Positions 1 to 6,051 of a DNA stretch of 8,096 nucleotides are shown here, one piece after another. Position numbers and translations under genes: made by a program. The DNA is from Gammaproteobacteria bacterium (GTDB taxonomy: Bacteria > Pseudomonadota > Gammaproteobacteria > Pseudomonadales > Oleiphilaceae). Location of the stretch: NCBI GenBank assembly GCA_003695085.1, contig RFIV01000333.1, forward strand, positions 1 to 8,096, written 5' to 3'. The notes beneath the pieces are model-generated. The model saw nothing but the letters and a program-made list of their open reading frames with translations, ran no database searches and was not told the origin of the DNA. Each line of letters starts with the position of its first letter. Within the stretch, counting starts at the first letter, position 1.

Positions 1-737
1 TCGCTGGCCTGTGCGGTGTCATAACGTGTGGTCTGTCGGGCCCGGTATCTCTGCACGGCGACGTCATGGCGTGTCCGGGTGCGCTGGCGCTGAACGCGGT
101 AGAGGACTTCCGGCTGGCCGGACTGGTGGTCGTAATGTGCGGCCAGTGCCTGGGTGTCGGGGCTGGGCCAGGCGCCCTCATGATCAGTCACCACCAGCTG
201 ATGCCGGCCTTCGGAATAGCGGAAGAACCAGACGCAGCCCAGCTCGGTGAACAAGCGACACAAAAAGTCCCAGTCACTTTCGCCTGCCTGTGTCCGGTAC
301 TGCCAGATTGGCGGCGTCTGCTTCAGGTCGAAGGTCAGGTCATCCAGGCGCAGTCCGGCCTCCTGCCAGAGTGCGCGGGCGATGTCAGGCAGGCTCTGCC
401 CGGAATGGATGCGATAGCGGGTGCGTTGGGTCAGCCACCAGGCGTGAGCGGCCACCGTCACCTGCATGCGCTGGAAGCGGCCGATATCCTGTAGTCGTCT
501 GGCTTCACAGATGGCCCCGTGGAAATAGCGCTGGCCATAGCGTCCCCGGAGGGTAATCTCCGTGTCCTTCTCCAGCCAGTCTGAGGGCGCTGGCAGCACA
601 CCGGTGGAAACGACGACAAGCGTGATCTGAGGCAGCTCGGCGAGGGCTTCCTCAGCGCTGAGGCTGAGCAGGCGCAGTCTGGCAGAAATGCCAGCCACCC
701 GAATGGTAAGTCGGGCGGATGCGGTAGCCAGTTCCAT
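1..737 (-). CDS. vgrG: Type VI secretion system spike protein VgrG, N-terminal part (runs off window)
   Basis: The frame is open from ATG at 737 to the left edge (245 codons) and is cut by the window. VgrG trimers form the spike at the tip of the T6SS tube and carry effectors into target cells. The N-terminal gp27/gp44-like part is recognisable: RYFHG near residues 70-74 followed by the 'GRFQRMQVTVAAHAWWLTQRT' type strand (86-106), SLPDIA (115-120), and the family hallmark YRTQAGESDWDFLCRL (147-162) followed by WFFRYSEGRHQLVVTD (170-185). The segment at 208-238 aligns in length and pattern with the next strands of Pseudomonas-type VgrG. The central needle and any C-terminal effector extension lie outside the window. 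The start was chosen at 737 because AGGA lies 7 nt upstream; an ATG at 742 opens another frame with no VgrG similarity. Neither T6SS structural genes nor an effector/immunity pair is visible. The family assignment is firm; vgrG as a symbol is generic. Confidence 0.88.
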   Translation of the reverse strand, partial: MELATASARLTIRVAGISARLRLLSLSAEEALAELPQITLVVVSTGVLPAPSDWLEKDTEITLRGRYGQRYFHGAICEARRLQDIGRFQRMQVTVAAHAWWLTQRTRYRIHSGQSLPDIARALWQEAGLRLDDLTFDLKQTPPIWQYRTQAGESDWDFLCRLFTELGCVWFFRYSEGRHQLVVTDHEGAWPSPDTQALAAHYDHQSGQPEVLYRVQRQRTRTRHDVAVQRYRARQTTRYDTAQAS

Positions 738-769
738 GGCATAGTCCTGAGTGTCCTTCAGTTACGGCG

Positions 770-798
770 ATTATACGGGGCGCGGGTCGAGCTGGCCA
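770..798 (-). promoter_or_regulatory. Predicted sigma70 promoter for vgrG
   Basis: Read on the minus strand, a perfect TATAAT -10 box (775-770) lies 17 nt from TGGCCA (798-793), which matches the TTGACA -35 consensus at four of six positions. The -10 box lies about 33 nt upstream of the vgrG ATG, giving a short leader that contains AGGA at the expected ribosome-binding distance. The -35 hexamer sits in the palindrome CTGGCCAG. The strand and distance support vgrG as the target; a transcription start has not been shown. Confidence 0.6.
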
Positions 799-873
799 GT
801 GGGCCGGCGTTTGATTACAGGATAAGTCACAAGCAGATTATGCCGTTTCTGCCAGCTGCGAATACCTTTCATC

Positions 874-1077
874 TTGCAGAGATGCCAACTGGCCCTGCTG
901 CTGATTCGTCTTTACCGCGGTCTGTATGCCCTGCTCGGGGGAGATGAGGCAGCCATGAAGCACTGGATGCGCTCGTCCATCACTACCCTGCGTGGCACAC
1001 CAGCGACGCTGATTCATGACGTGACCGGCCTGGTGCATGTGGTCGAGTACATTGACGCCATCCGGGGCAAGGTGTGA
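874..1077 (+). CDS. DUF2384 (MbcA/ParS/Xre-type) antitoxin, N-terminally truncated
   Basis: The 67-residue product matches the toxin-binding C-terminal domain of antitoxins paired with RES toxins: IRLYRGLYALLGGDEAAMKHW, then TLRGTPATLI and GLVHVVEYIDAIRGK, ending in the usual R-G-K/-V tail. Such antitoxins normally also have an N-terminal helical or HTH region used in assembly and DNA binding. Here the open frame begins only at 826, after a TAA, and contains no ATG or GTG before TTG 874. No Shine-Dalgarno sequence precedes that TTG. The first in-frame ATG (955) lies inside the domain. The stop TGA overlaps the GTG start of the toxin frame (GTGA, 1074-1077), the translational coupling typical of these modules. 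The gene is probably a 5'-truncated remnant lying next to the vgrG promoter region. Domain identity is well supported; expression and function are doubtful. Confidence 0.72.
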   Translation: MQRCQLALLLIRLYRGLYALLGGDEAAMKHWMRSSITTLRGTPATLIHDVTGLVHVVEYIDAIRGKV

Positions 1078-1822
1078 CCGACATATGGTCAGCCGCCGGA
1101 TGTGCCGGGGCCATTGAACCGTTGACCGGCACCGGCTACCGTCTGGTGGAAAGTCAGGAGCAGGTGGCCACGGCACGCATTGTGTCGAGCCTGGCCGATC
1201 AGGCCTTGCTGGAGGAGATGCTGGAGCAGTCCAAGCCGCCTCCCGTACCCGGGGCGGAACGCCTGCACTATCTGCTCGCGACGCCCTTTCGCTATCCGCC
1301 GCTGCGTCACAGTTCCCGCTTTGGCAGCCGGTTTGAGCCCAGTCTGCTCTATGCCGGGACCACGCAGGCGGTGATGCTGTGCGAAAGTGCGTACTACCGC
1401 TTTTATTTCTATCATGACAATGCCGACGGCTGGCCGGGCGAGCGTCTGGAGTCCCAGCACACACAGTTCTCGTTCAGGTATCGGAGCAAGAAGGGCGTCC
1501 GCCTTCAGTCCGGGCGCTTCGGCCCTTTCAGTCGGTGCTCACAGATCCGGTACAGTATGGCCCAACTCAAGCGCTGGGCGGGGAGATGCGTTCTGCGGGG
1601 GTGGAGGCCTTTCAGTACGCCTCGGCACGGGACCGGCACGGTGGCATCAATGTGGCCTTGTACTCCCCACATGCACTGAGCAGCAGGCGCCCTGTCTCCC
1701 AGTGGCCATGTCTGTGCCTGACGCAGCCCTAGCAGGTTGAGGTCAGCACCGGCAATACCGTACACACCTTCCCGCTCACGGATTTTCTGGTCGAAGGCCG
1801 GTAGCCGATCCCGGCAGCCTGA
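1074..1822 (+). pseudogene. RES-domain toxin, broken by a frameshift and two in-frame stops
   Basis: RES toxins of the MbcT/ParT type attack NAD+ or ADP-ribosylate targets and are neutralised by DUF2384 antitoxins. The first frame (GTG 1074) gives a good N-terminal half: GYRLVESQ (residues 21-28, with the conserved Arg23), LHYLLATPFRYPPL (64-77), SSRFGSRFEPSLLYAG (80-95) and CESAYYRF (103-110, with the conserved Glu104). Similarity stops at Phe152 (1527-1529) and resumes in the -1 frame with QSVLTDPVQYGPTQALGG, then AFQYASARD (carrying the conserved Ser) and GGINVALYSPHAL. That frame meets TAG at 1730-1732, continues as family-like VEVSTGNTVHTFPLTDFLVEGR, meets TAG at 1802-1804, and ends PIPAA-TGA (1820-1822), resembling the usual GRLPxPA tail. 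Without recoding, the first frame reads on to a stop at 1677-1679 as a 201-residue chimera lacking the conserved Ser. Most likely a decayed gene. Confidence 0.8.
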
Positions 1823-1852
1823 TGCTGGGTCCGATAGAAGGGGCATTCCGGA

Positions 1853-3088
1853 TCAGATGTAGAAGGAGACGTCCTCACCGCTCCAGACCATGACACGATT
1901 ACGTCCGGCAGACTTGGCCCGGTAGAGCGCCTTGTCTGCCTCTGCAAGCAGTTCGGCTGGCTCCTGATGAGGTTTGGGCTGGCGCGTGGCCACGCCGATA
2001 CTGATGGTGACCACATCTGCACAGTCGGACACACAGTGCTCACGCCTCATGGACTCCACGGCCCAGCGCATGGCCTCGGCAACCGCGACCGCTGCACGAG
2101 TATCCAGCCCCGGCAACACCACCGCAAACTCTTCCCCTCCGTAGCGGGCAACAATGTCCCCCGAACGCCGGGCGCTGTCCCGCAGCACGCGTGCCACGGC
2201 CTGAAGGCATTGATCACCTGCCTGATGGCCGTAGTGGTCGTTGAAGGCCTTGAACTGATCCACATCCACCATCAACAGGGCCAGCGGGTATCCGTGGCGA
2301 ACGGCCCGGTCCCATTCCTGAGGATAGGCCACATCAAAGCGCCGCCGGTTGGCCACCTGCGTCAGACCATCCATGTAGCTCAGCGATGCCAGCTGCCGGT
2401 TAGCATGCTCCAGTTCCCGGGTGCGTTCGCGCACACGATCTTCCAGCTCATCCCGTGCAGCAGTCAGTTCCCGCTGCAGGCGTTTCTGTTCCGCCAGTTC
2501 ACGCGTCAGCCGGCGAGAAAACAACACGCCACTGGTCAGCAGCAGAATCAGCGCAAGTCCCCGCACGCCCAGCGACGCCTGACGCGCCGTTGCAAAGCGG
2601 GTGGCTTCACGCCGGAGCCGGTCATCCAATACACTGACAAGGTTTTCCGTATCAATTTCATACAGCTTGCGCGAGAGCGCAAAGTCCTCGCCAAAGAGCA
2701 GGTCACGCGCTTCCCCCCATCTGTCCTCGTCCATCAGTTTGAGGCATCGCCGTTCAATGTCCTGCAGTTCCAGCCTGCGCAGGCCGAGCAGATTCACTTC
2801 ACGTGACAGGCCGAAACTTTCAGCCAGGCCTTCGAGGTTGTTGAGCGTGGTGTCCAACGTACGATTCAGGTTGTCGTACCCGACCGTGAGCAACACGTTG
2901 CGATCGAGCACTGCTTCTCGCAACAGGCCACTGATGCGCTCGCTGGCATGCTCCAGCCGTTCCAGCGCCACACTGGCATCGCGGTAGCGCACGTGCATGT
3001 TCTCGTTGAGCTGGTCGAGGATGGCACCGCCAACCATGGTGAGGACGAACAGAATCGCCGCAGCCGTCAGCCCGAGCGGCAGGCGCAT
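1853..3088 (-). CDS. Membrane diguanylate cyclase (GGDEF domain)
   Basis: This 411-residue protein should make c-di-GMP from two GTP at the inner membrane. A short N-terminal tail and TM helix (about 5-25) are followed by a largely helical periplasmic region (26-172), a second TM helix (about 174-190), a charged heptad-like coiled coil (195-235) and a GGDEF domain (about 236-402). The catalytic features are intact: DVDQFK (275-280), NDHYGHQAGD (283-292) and the signature GGEEF (317-321). An RxxD inhibitory site (RSGD, 308-311) stands at the standard distance before it, so product feedback inhibition is expected. No EAL domain is present. The ATG at 3088 follows the binding-protein stop by 3 bp; a purine-rich GGGGAGGGG stretch inside the end of that gene can serve as ribosome-binding site. 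This argues for co-transcription and for control of the cyclase by the upstream binding protein, which is inference. The ligand is unknown. The gene ends 31 bases past the toxin remnant, and the two converge. Confidence 0.93.
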   Translation of the reverse strand: MRLPLGLTAAAILFVLTMVGGAILDQLNENMHVRYRDASVALERLEHASERISGLLREAVLDRNVLLTVGYDNLNRTLDTTLNNLEGLAESFGLSREVNLLGLRRLELQDIERRCLKLMDEDRWGEARDLLFGEDFALSRKLYEIDTENLVSVLDDRLRREATRFATARQASLGVRGLALILLLTSGVLFSRRLTRELAEQKRLQRELTAARDELEDRVRERTRELEHANRQLASLSYMDGLTQVANRRRFDVAYPQEWDRAVRHGYPLALLMVDVDQFKAFNDHYGHQAGDQCLQAVARVLRDSARRSGDIVARYGGEEFAVVLPGLDTRAAVAVAEAMRWAVESMRREHCVSDCADVVTISIGVATRQPKPHQEPAELLAEADKALYRAKSAGRNRVMVWSGEDVSFYI

Positions 3089-3091
3089 GAT

Positions 3092-4084
3092 TCAGCGCCC
3101 CTCCCCGATAACCCGATCCGCACGACGCAACCAGTCCGGGCTGAGCTTCAGCCCCTGGCGAGCCGCCGCATCCCGGTTGATGACCAGGCTGAATTTTTCC
3201 ACCCTGCCCCAGGGCACCTCCCCGGCTGGCACGCCATCCAGAATCAGGGCGGCTTTCTTTCCAGCGGCATAGCCGATGAGAAAGTAATCCATGCCATAGG
3301 CCGCCACAGCCCCCTTGCTGACGCTGTCCACATCCCCGGCAAAGAGGGGAATGCGCTTCGCATCACACACCTTCGCGATGCGGTCGATGTGGGCGACCGA
3401 GGTGTTGTCGGCCGTGATGACGATCGCCTGAACCCTGCCCGCCAGGGCCTCCGCGGCCGCCACCACTTCCTCCGCGTTTCGGGCATGCTGTTCAATCAGC
3501 GTCAGGCCCATGTCGGCAAAGGCCTTGTGCATCTCCGCCACGTGAGCCAATGAGTTGGCTTCATCCGGGTTGAAGATGGTTCCCCAGATCCTGGCCGCGG
3601 GTACAAAACGGGAATACGCGCGCATCTGCAGGGCCACCGGCCACTTATCGCTGATGCCAGTCACATGAGTGCCGGTACGGCTGCCTTCTGAACTGTCCGC
3701 GGGCACGATACCCGCCGCTACCGGGTCGGTCACAGCCGAAAACACGACCGGTGTGGTCTTGACGGTTTTCAGAATCGCCTGCGTTGTGGGCGTGGCGATG
3801 CTGTGGATCAGGTCGCAATGGCCGGGCCGGGCGAACTCTCTGGCGATTTCTGCCAGCGTTGCCATGTCTCCATTGGCGTTGCGCCGCTCAAATGTTGCAC
3901 CGGCTGCATGGCCTACCCCCCGCAAGGCGTTTTCAAAGCCGGCCTCGGCAGCGGTGAGCGCCGGGTGATCGACGATTTTGGCCACGCAGATTTTCACATT
4001 GCCATCGCCATGGGCAGCCTGACTCACACCGGCCAACAGGGCCAACACCCACCCGGTGACAATCCGGCTCAAAAAGCGCTGCAT
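3092..4084 (-). CDS. TrpX-type periplasmic binding protein (ABC_sub_bind family)
   Basis: A 330-residue secreted binding protein with a Sec signal peptide (basic MQRFLSR, hydrophobic core, SQA-A cleavage near residues 23-24). It carries the signatures of the ABC_sub_bind (PF04392, TrpX/YtpQ-like) family: ATPTTQAILKTVKTTPVVFSAVTDPV in the first lobe, GTIFNPDEANS in the middle, PLFAGDVDSVSKGAVAAYG and YFLIGYAAGKKAALILDG in the second lobe, and a late LVINRDAAARQGL strand. Length is normal for the family. Known relatives bind amino acids or other small ligands, so the ligand cannot be named here. The ATG at 4084 has GGAGG 7 nt upstream. Instead of the usual permease and ATPase, the next gene is a GGDEF protein. 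The protein may thus act as a periplasmic sensor subunit rather than for uptake, or serve a transporter elsewhere. Confidence 0.88.
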   Translation of the reverse strand: MQRFLSRIVTGWVLALLAGVSQAAHGDGNVKICVAKIVDHPALTAAEAGFENALRGVGHAAGATFERRNANGDMATLAEIAREFARPGHCDLIHSIATPTTQAILKTVKTTPVVFSAVTDPVAAGIVPADSSEGSRTGTHVTGISDKWPVALQMRAYSRFVPAARIWGTIFNPDEANSLAHVAEMHKAFADMGLTLIEQHARNAEEVVAAAEALAGRVQAIVITADNTSVAHIDRIAKVCDAKRIPLFAGDVDSVSKGAVAAYGMDYFLIGYAAGKKAALILDGVPAGEVPWGRVEKFSLVINRDAAARQGLKLSPDWLRRADRVIGEGR

Positions 4085-4109
4085 GGTTGCGCCTCCGCCT
4101 GTTCGGCTC

Positions 4110-4134
4110 GTTTCTGTCAGTATAGATCAGAAAC
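4110..4134 (-). promoter_or_regulatory. Promoter -10 box of the binding protein/cyclase operon inside a 25-bp dyad
   Basis: On the minus strand TATACT (4124-4119) matches five of six -10 positions and lies 34 nt upstream of the ATG at 4084. No good -35 is present at the right spacing: the best is TTGTGT at 15 nt, matching three of six, so activation or a non-sigma70 factor is possible. The box is flanked by perfect 7-bp inverted arms, GTTTCTG (4110-4116) and CAGAAAC (4128-4134), separated by 11 bp with the dyad centre at 4122. A dimeric regulator bound there would cover the -10 box and act as a repressor. Promoter role is inferred from position; operator role is speculative. Confidence 0.42.
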
Positions 4135-4136
4135 CG

Positions 4137-4173
4137 GAAACACAAACGCCCTCGCCGGTGAGCCGGGAGGGCG
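4137..4173 (-). terminator. Rho-independent terminator of the glycerol transporter operon
   Basis: The inverted repeat CGCCCTC (4147-4153) / GAGGGCG (4167-4173) encloses a second pairing, CCGG-4 nt-CCGG, giving up to 11 GC-rich pairs with one bulged base. On the minus strand it is followed by TTTGTGTTT (4146-4138), a broken U-tract. It lies about 50 nt beyond the glpV stop codon, the right place to end that transcript before the next operon's promoter. Confidence 0.6.
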
Positions 4174-4181
4174 CGGTTCGG

Positions 4182-4201
4182 AGGCAGGTCGAGGCCTGCC
4201 T
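4182..4201. other. Second hairpin downstream of glpV
   Basis: A perfect 7-bp inverted repeat, AGGCAGG (4182-4188) and CCTGCCT (4195-4201), with a 6-nt loop, lies between the glpV stop codon and the terminator. No U-tract follows on either strand, so it does not look like a terminator on its own. It could protect the 3' end of the glpV message or slow polymerase ahead of the main hairpin. Confidence 0.4.
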
Positions 4202-4231
4202 GTCAGTGCGCTTCAGCGCGCGTCAGTGCGT
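4202..4231. repeat. Three tandem 10-bp units at the glpV stop codon
   Basis: GTCAGTGCGC, TTCAGCGCGC and GTCAGTGCGT follow one another without gaps (4202-4211, 4212-4221, 4222-4231). The outer two share nine identical leading bases and the middle one differs at two of those positions. The last unit contains the glpV stop codon and its final codons, so the array straddles the gene end. A small slippage duplication is the simple explanation. Confidence 0.45.
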
Positions 4232-5980
4232 TGAGGCCATTTTCTGGCTGGCCATTTCCCAGCTCTTGAGCAGTTCTTCATACGCCACGGTCTCCCCCTT
4301 GGGCTTTTCGTTCGGCAGCTTGGCCTTCGGCGCGCCCGGCTGGGCCAGCCAGTAGGCGGCATCACGCTTCGGGTTCAGCTTCGGTCCACACTCGCCCTGT
4401 ACGCCGGCCCGCTCGAGACGCTGCATGACCTTGTCCTGAGCCGCTGCCAGACCATCCAGCGCTTCCTGAGGGGTCTTTTCGCCGCTGGCCGCTTCTGCCA
4501 CGTACTGCCACCACAGCTGAGCCAGCTTCGGGTAGTCCGGGACGTTGGTACCGGTGGGCGTCCACTCCTTGCGGGCCGGGCTGCGGTAGAACTCCACCAG
4601 ACCACCCAGTTTCGGTGCGGCTTCGGTCATGGCCTGCGAGTTGATGTCCGATTCTCGAATCGGCGTCAGACCGACCAGCGTCTTCTTCAGGGAAACGGTC
4701 TTGGCCACGGTGAACTGGGCATACAGCCAGGCCGCCAGGCGACGCTTCTGCGGAGTGGACTTGAGGAAGGTCCAGGAGCCGGCATCCTGATAGCCGAGCT
4801 TCATGCCTTCTTCCCAGTACGGTCCCTTGGGAGACGGTGCCATGCGCCACTTGGGCGTGCCGTCTTCGTTCACTACCGGCAGGCCTTTTTCGGTCATGCT
4901 GGCGGTAAAGGCGGTGTACCAGAAGATCTGCTGGGCAATATTACCCTGCGCCGGTACCGGACCCGCCTCGGAAAAGGTCATGCCCTGGGCCTCGGGCGGA
5001 GCGTACTTGTGCAGCCAGTCCACATACTTGGTGGTGGCGTAGACCGCTGCCGGGCCATTGGTAGCACCGCCACGTTCGACGCTGGAACCCACCGGACGAC
5101 AGCCTTCCACGCGAATCCCCCACTCGTCCACAGGCAGTCCGTTGGGCAACCCCTTGTCGCCGGCACCCGCCATGGAGAACCAAGCATCGGTGAAGCGCCA
5201 GCCCAGCGACGGATCTTTCTTGCCGTAATCCATGTGGCCATACACCCGCTTGCCGTCAATTTCCTTCACGTGATCGGTAAAGAACTCGGCAATGTCCTCG
5301 TAGGCGGACCAGTTCTTCGGCACGCCCAGTTCATACCCGTAGATCTCGCGGAATTGCTTCTTCAGATCCTCCCGCGCAAACCAGTCCGCCCGGAACCAGT
5401 ACAGGTTGGCGAATTGCTGATCCGGAAGCTGGTAGATCTTGCCGTCCGGCCCGGTGGTGAAGTCGATGCCGATGAAGTCCTTGATATCCAGCGTCGGCAG
5501 AGTGAAATCCTTGCCATCACCCGCCATCATGTCCGAGATGGGCACAACCTTGCCATAACGGATATGCGTACCGATCAGGTCCGAGTCATTGATGTAGCCA
5601 TCATAGATATTGCGGTCGGACTGCATCTGTGTCTGCAGCTTTTCCACCACATCCCCTTCCTGAATGAGATCGTGATTGACCCTGATGCCGGTGATTTCCT
5701 CGAAGGCCTTGGCCAGCACTCGCGCTTCATACTCATGCGTGGTGATGGTCTCGGAAGCGACATTGATTTCCATGCCCCGGAAGGGTTTGGCCGCCTGCGT
5801 GAACCAGGCCAGCTCCTTCAACTGTTCATCCTTGCTGATGCTGGACTGGGTAAATTCGTTCTCCACCCACTTCTTTGCCGCATCGGAATACGAGTCTGCC
5901 CAGGCCGAAGCCCCGGTGCCCGTCAGTGCGATTGCCGTGCTCAGCGCGAGCCACTTCGGCAGTTTCTTCTTGTTTTCCAT
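4223..5980 (-). CDS. glpV: Glycerol ABC transporter, periplasmic binding protein GlpV
   Basis: A large (585-residue) family-1 extracellular solute-binding protein. It starts with a Sec signal peptide (ENKKKLPKW, a hydrophobic stretch, and the cleavage-like AWA-D at 26-29). Recognisable binding-protein elements include a first strand EINVASE (71-77), EARVLAKAFEEITGIRV (85-101), LPDQQFANLYWFRADWF (185-201), VPKNWSAYEDIAEFF (220-234) and the TPTGTNVPDYPKLAQLWW segment (474-491). Only two cysteines occur, Cys294 and Cys531, possibly a periplasmic disulfide. Length and gene neighbours fit GlpV of the glpSTPQUV glycerol system known from Rhizobium leguminosarum; a different polyol or sugar alcohol cannot be excluded. 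I place the start at ATG 5980 because AGAGG lies 6 nt upstream; the TTG two codons earlier lies between that site and the ATG. It is the last gene of the operon, 71 bp after glpU. Confidence 0.87.
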   Translation of the reverse strand: MENKKKLPKWLALSTAIALTGTGASAWADSYSDAAKKWVENEFTQSSISKDEQLKELAWFTQAAKPFRGMEINVASETITTHEYEARVLAKAFEEITGIRVNHDLIQEGDVVEKLQTQMQSDRNIYDGYINDSDLIGTHIRYGKVVPISDMMAGDGKDFTLPTLDIKDFIGIDFTTGPDGKIYQLPDQQFANLYWFRADWFAREDLKKQFREIYGYELGVPKNWSAYEDIAEFFTDHVKEIDGKRVYGHMDYGKKDPSLGWRFTDAWFSMAGAGDKGLPNGLPVDEWGIRVEGCRPVGSSVERGGATNGPAAVYATTKYVDWLHKYAPPEAQGMTFSEAGPVPAQGNIAQQIFWYTAFTASMTEKGLPVVNEDGTPKWRMAPSPKGPYWEEGMKLGYQDAGSWTFLKSTPQKRRLAAWLYAQFTVAKTVSLKKTLVGLTPIRESDINSQAMTEAAPKLGGLVEFYRSPARKEWTPTGTNVPDYPKLAQLWWQYVAEAASGEKTPQEALDGLAAAQDKVMQRLERAGVQGECGPKLNPKRDAAYWLAQPGAPKAKLPNEKPKGETVAYEELLKSWEMASQKMASTH

Positions 5981-6016
5981 GATCAACCTCTCCAGATGGT
6001 TGTGGTTTGTCAGTGT

Positions 6017-6030
6017 CCGGGCTCAGCCGG
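6017..6030. other. Small hairpin in the glpU-glpV gap
   Basis: The 71-bp gap between glpU and glpV holds CCGG-6 nt-CCGG, which can fold as a five-pair stem with one bulge. No U-tract follows on the minus strand, so it is not a terminator. Hairpins at this place, ahead of a binding-protein gene, sometimes raise the stability of the distal message; that role here is only a suggestion. The rest of the gap contains the glpV ribosome-binding site. Confidence 0.25.
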
Positions 6031-6051
6031 CCTTTCCTGTTGGGGGCTTGG

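Noticed and set aside
80..130. Possible frameshift in vgrG after residue 207
   Set aside because: Rechecking the bases showed the frame continues cleanly through QPEVLYRVQ to the window edge; vgrG is intact here.
458..742. 94-codon minus-strand frame starting at ATG 742
   Set aside because: It overlaps vgrG in another frame and shows no family similarity; the ATG at 737 has the better-spaced AGGA and opens the VgrG frame.
838..1464. 208-codon minus-strand open frame across the toxin-antitoxin remnant
   Set aside because: The composition is that of an out-of-frame shadow, while the plus strand shows clear DUF2384 and RES motifs.
1730..1804. TAG recoded as an amino acid, to explain two in-frame TAG codons in the toxin
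   Set aside because: glpU ends at a normal TAG at the expected length, so TAG acts as a stop in this genome; the frameshift in the same gene points to decay.
1797..1815. Inverted repeat GCCGG-9 nt-CCGGC as terminator between the convergent genes
   Set aside because: The stem is only 5 bp and no U-tract follows on either strand.
1967..2806. 279-codon plus-strand open frame opposite the diguanylate cyclase
   Set aside because: It lies wholly antisense to a strongly supported GGDEF gene and has no recognisable domain; long antisense frames are common in GC-rich genes.
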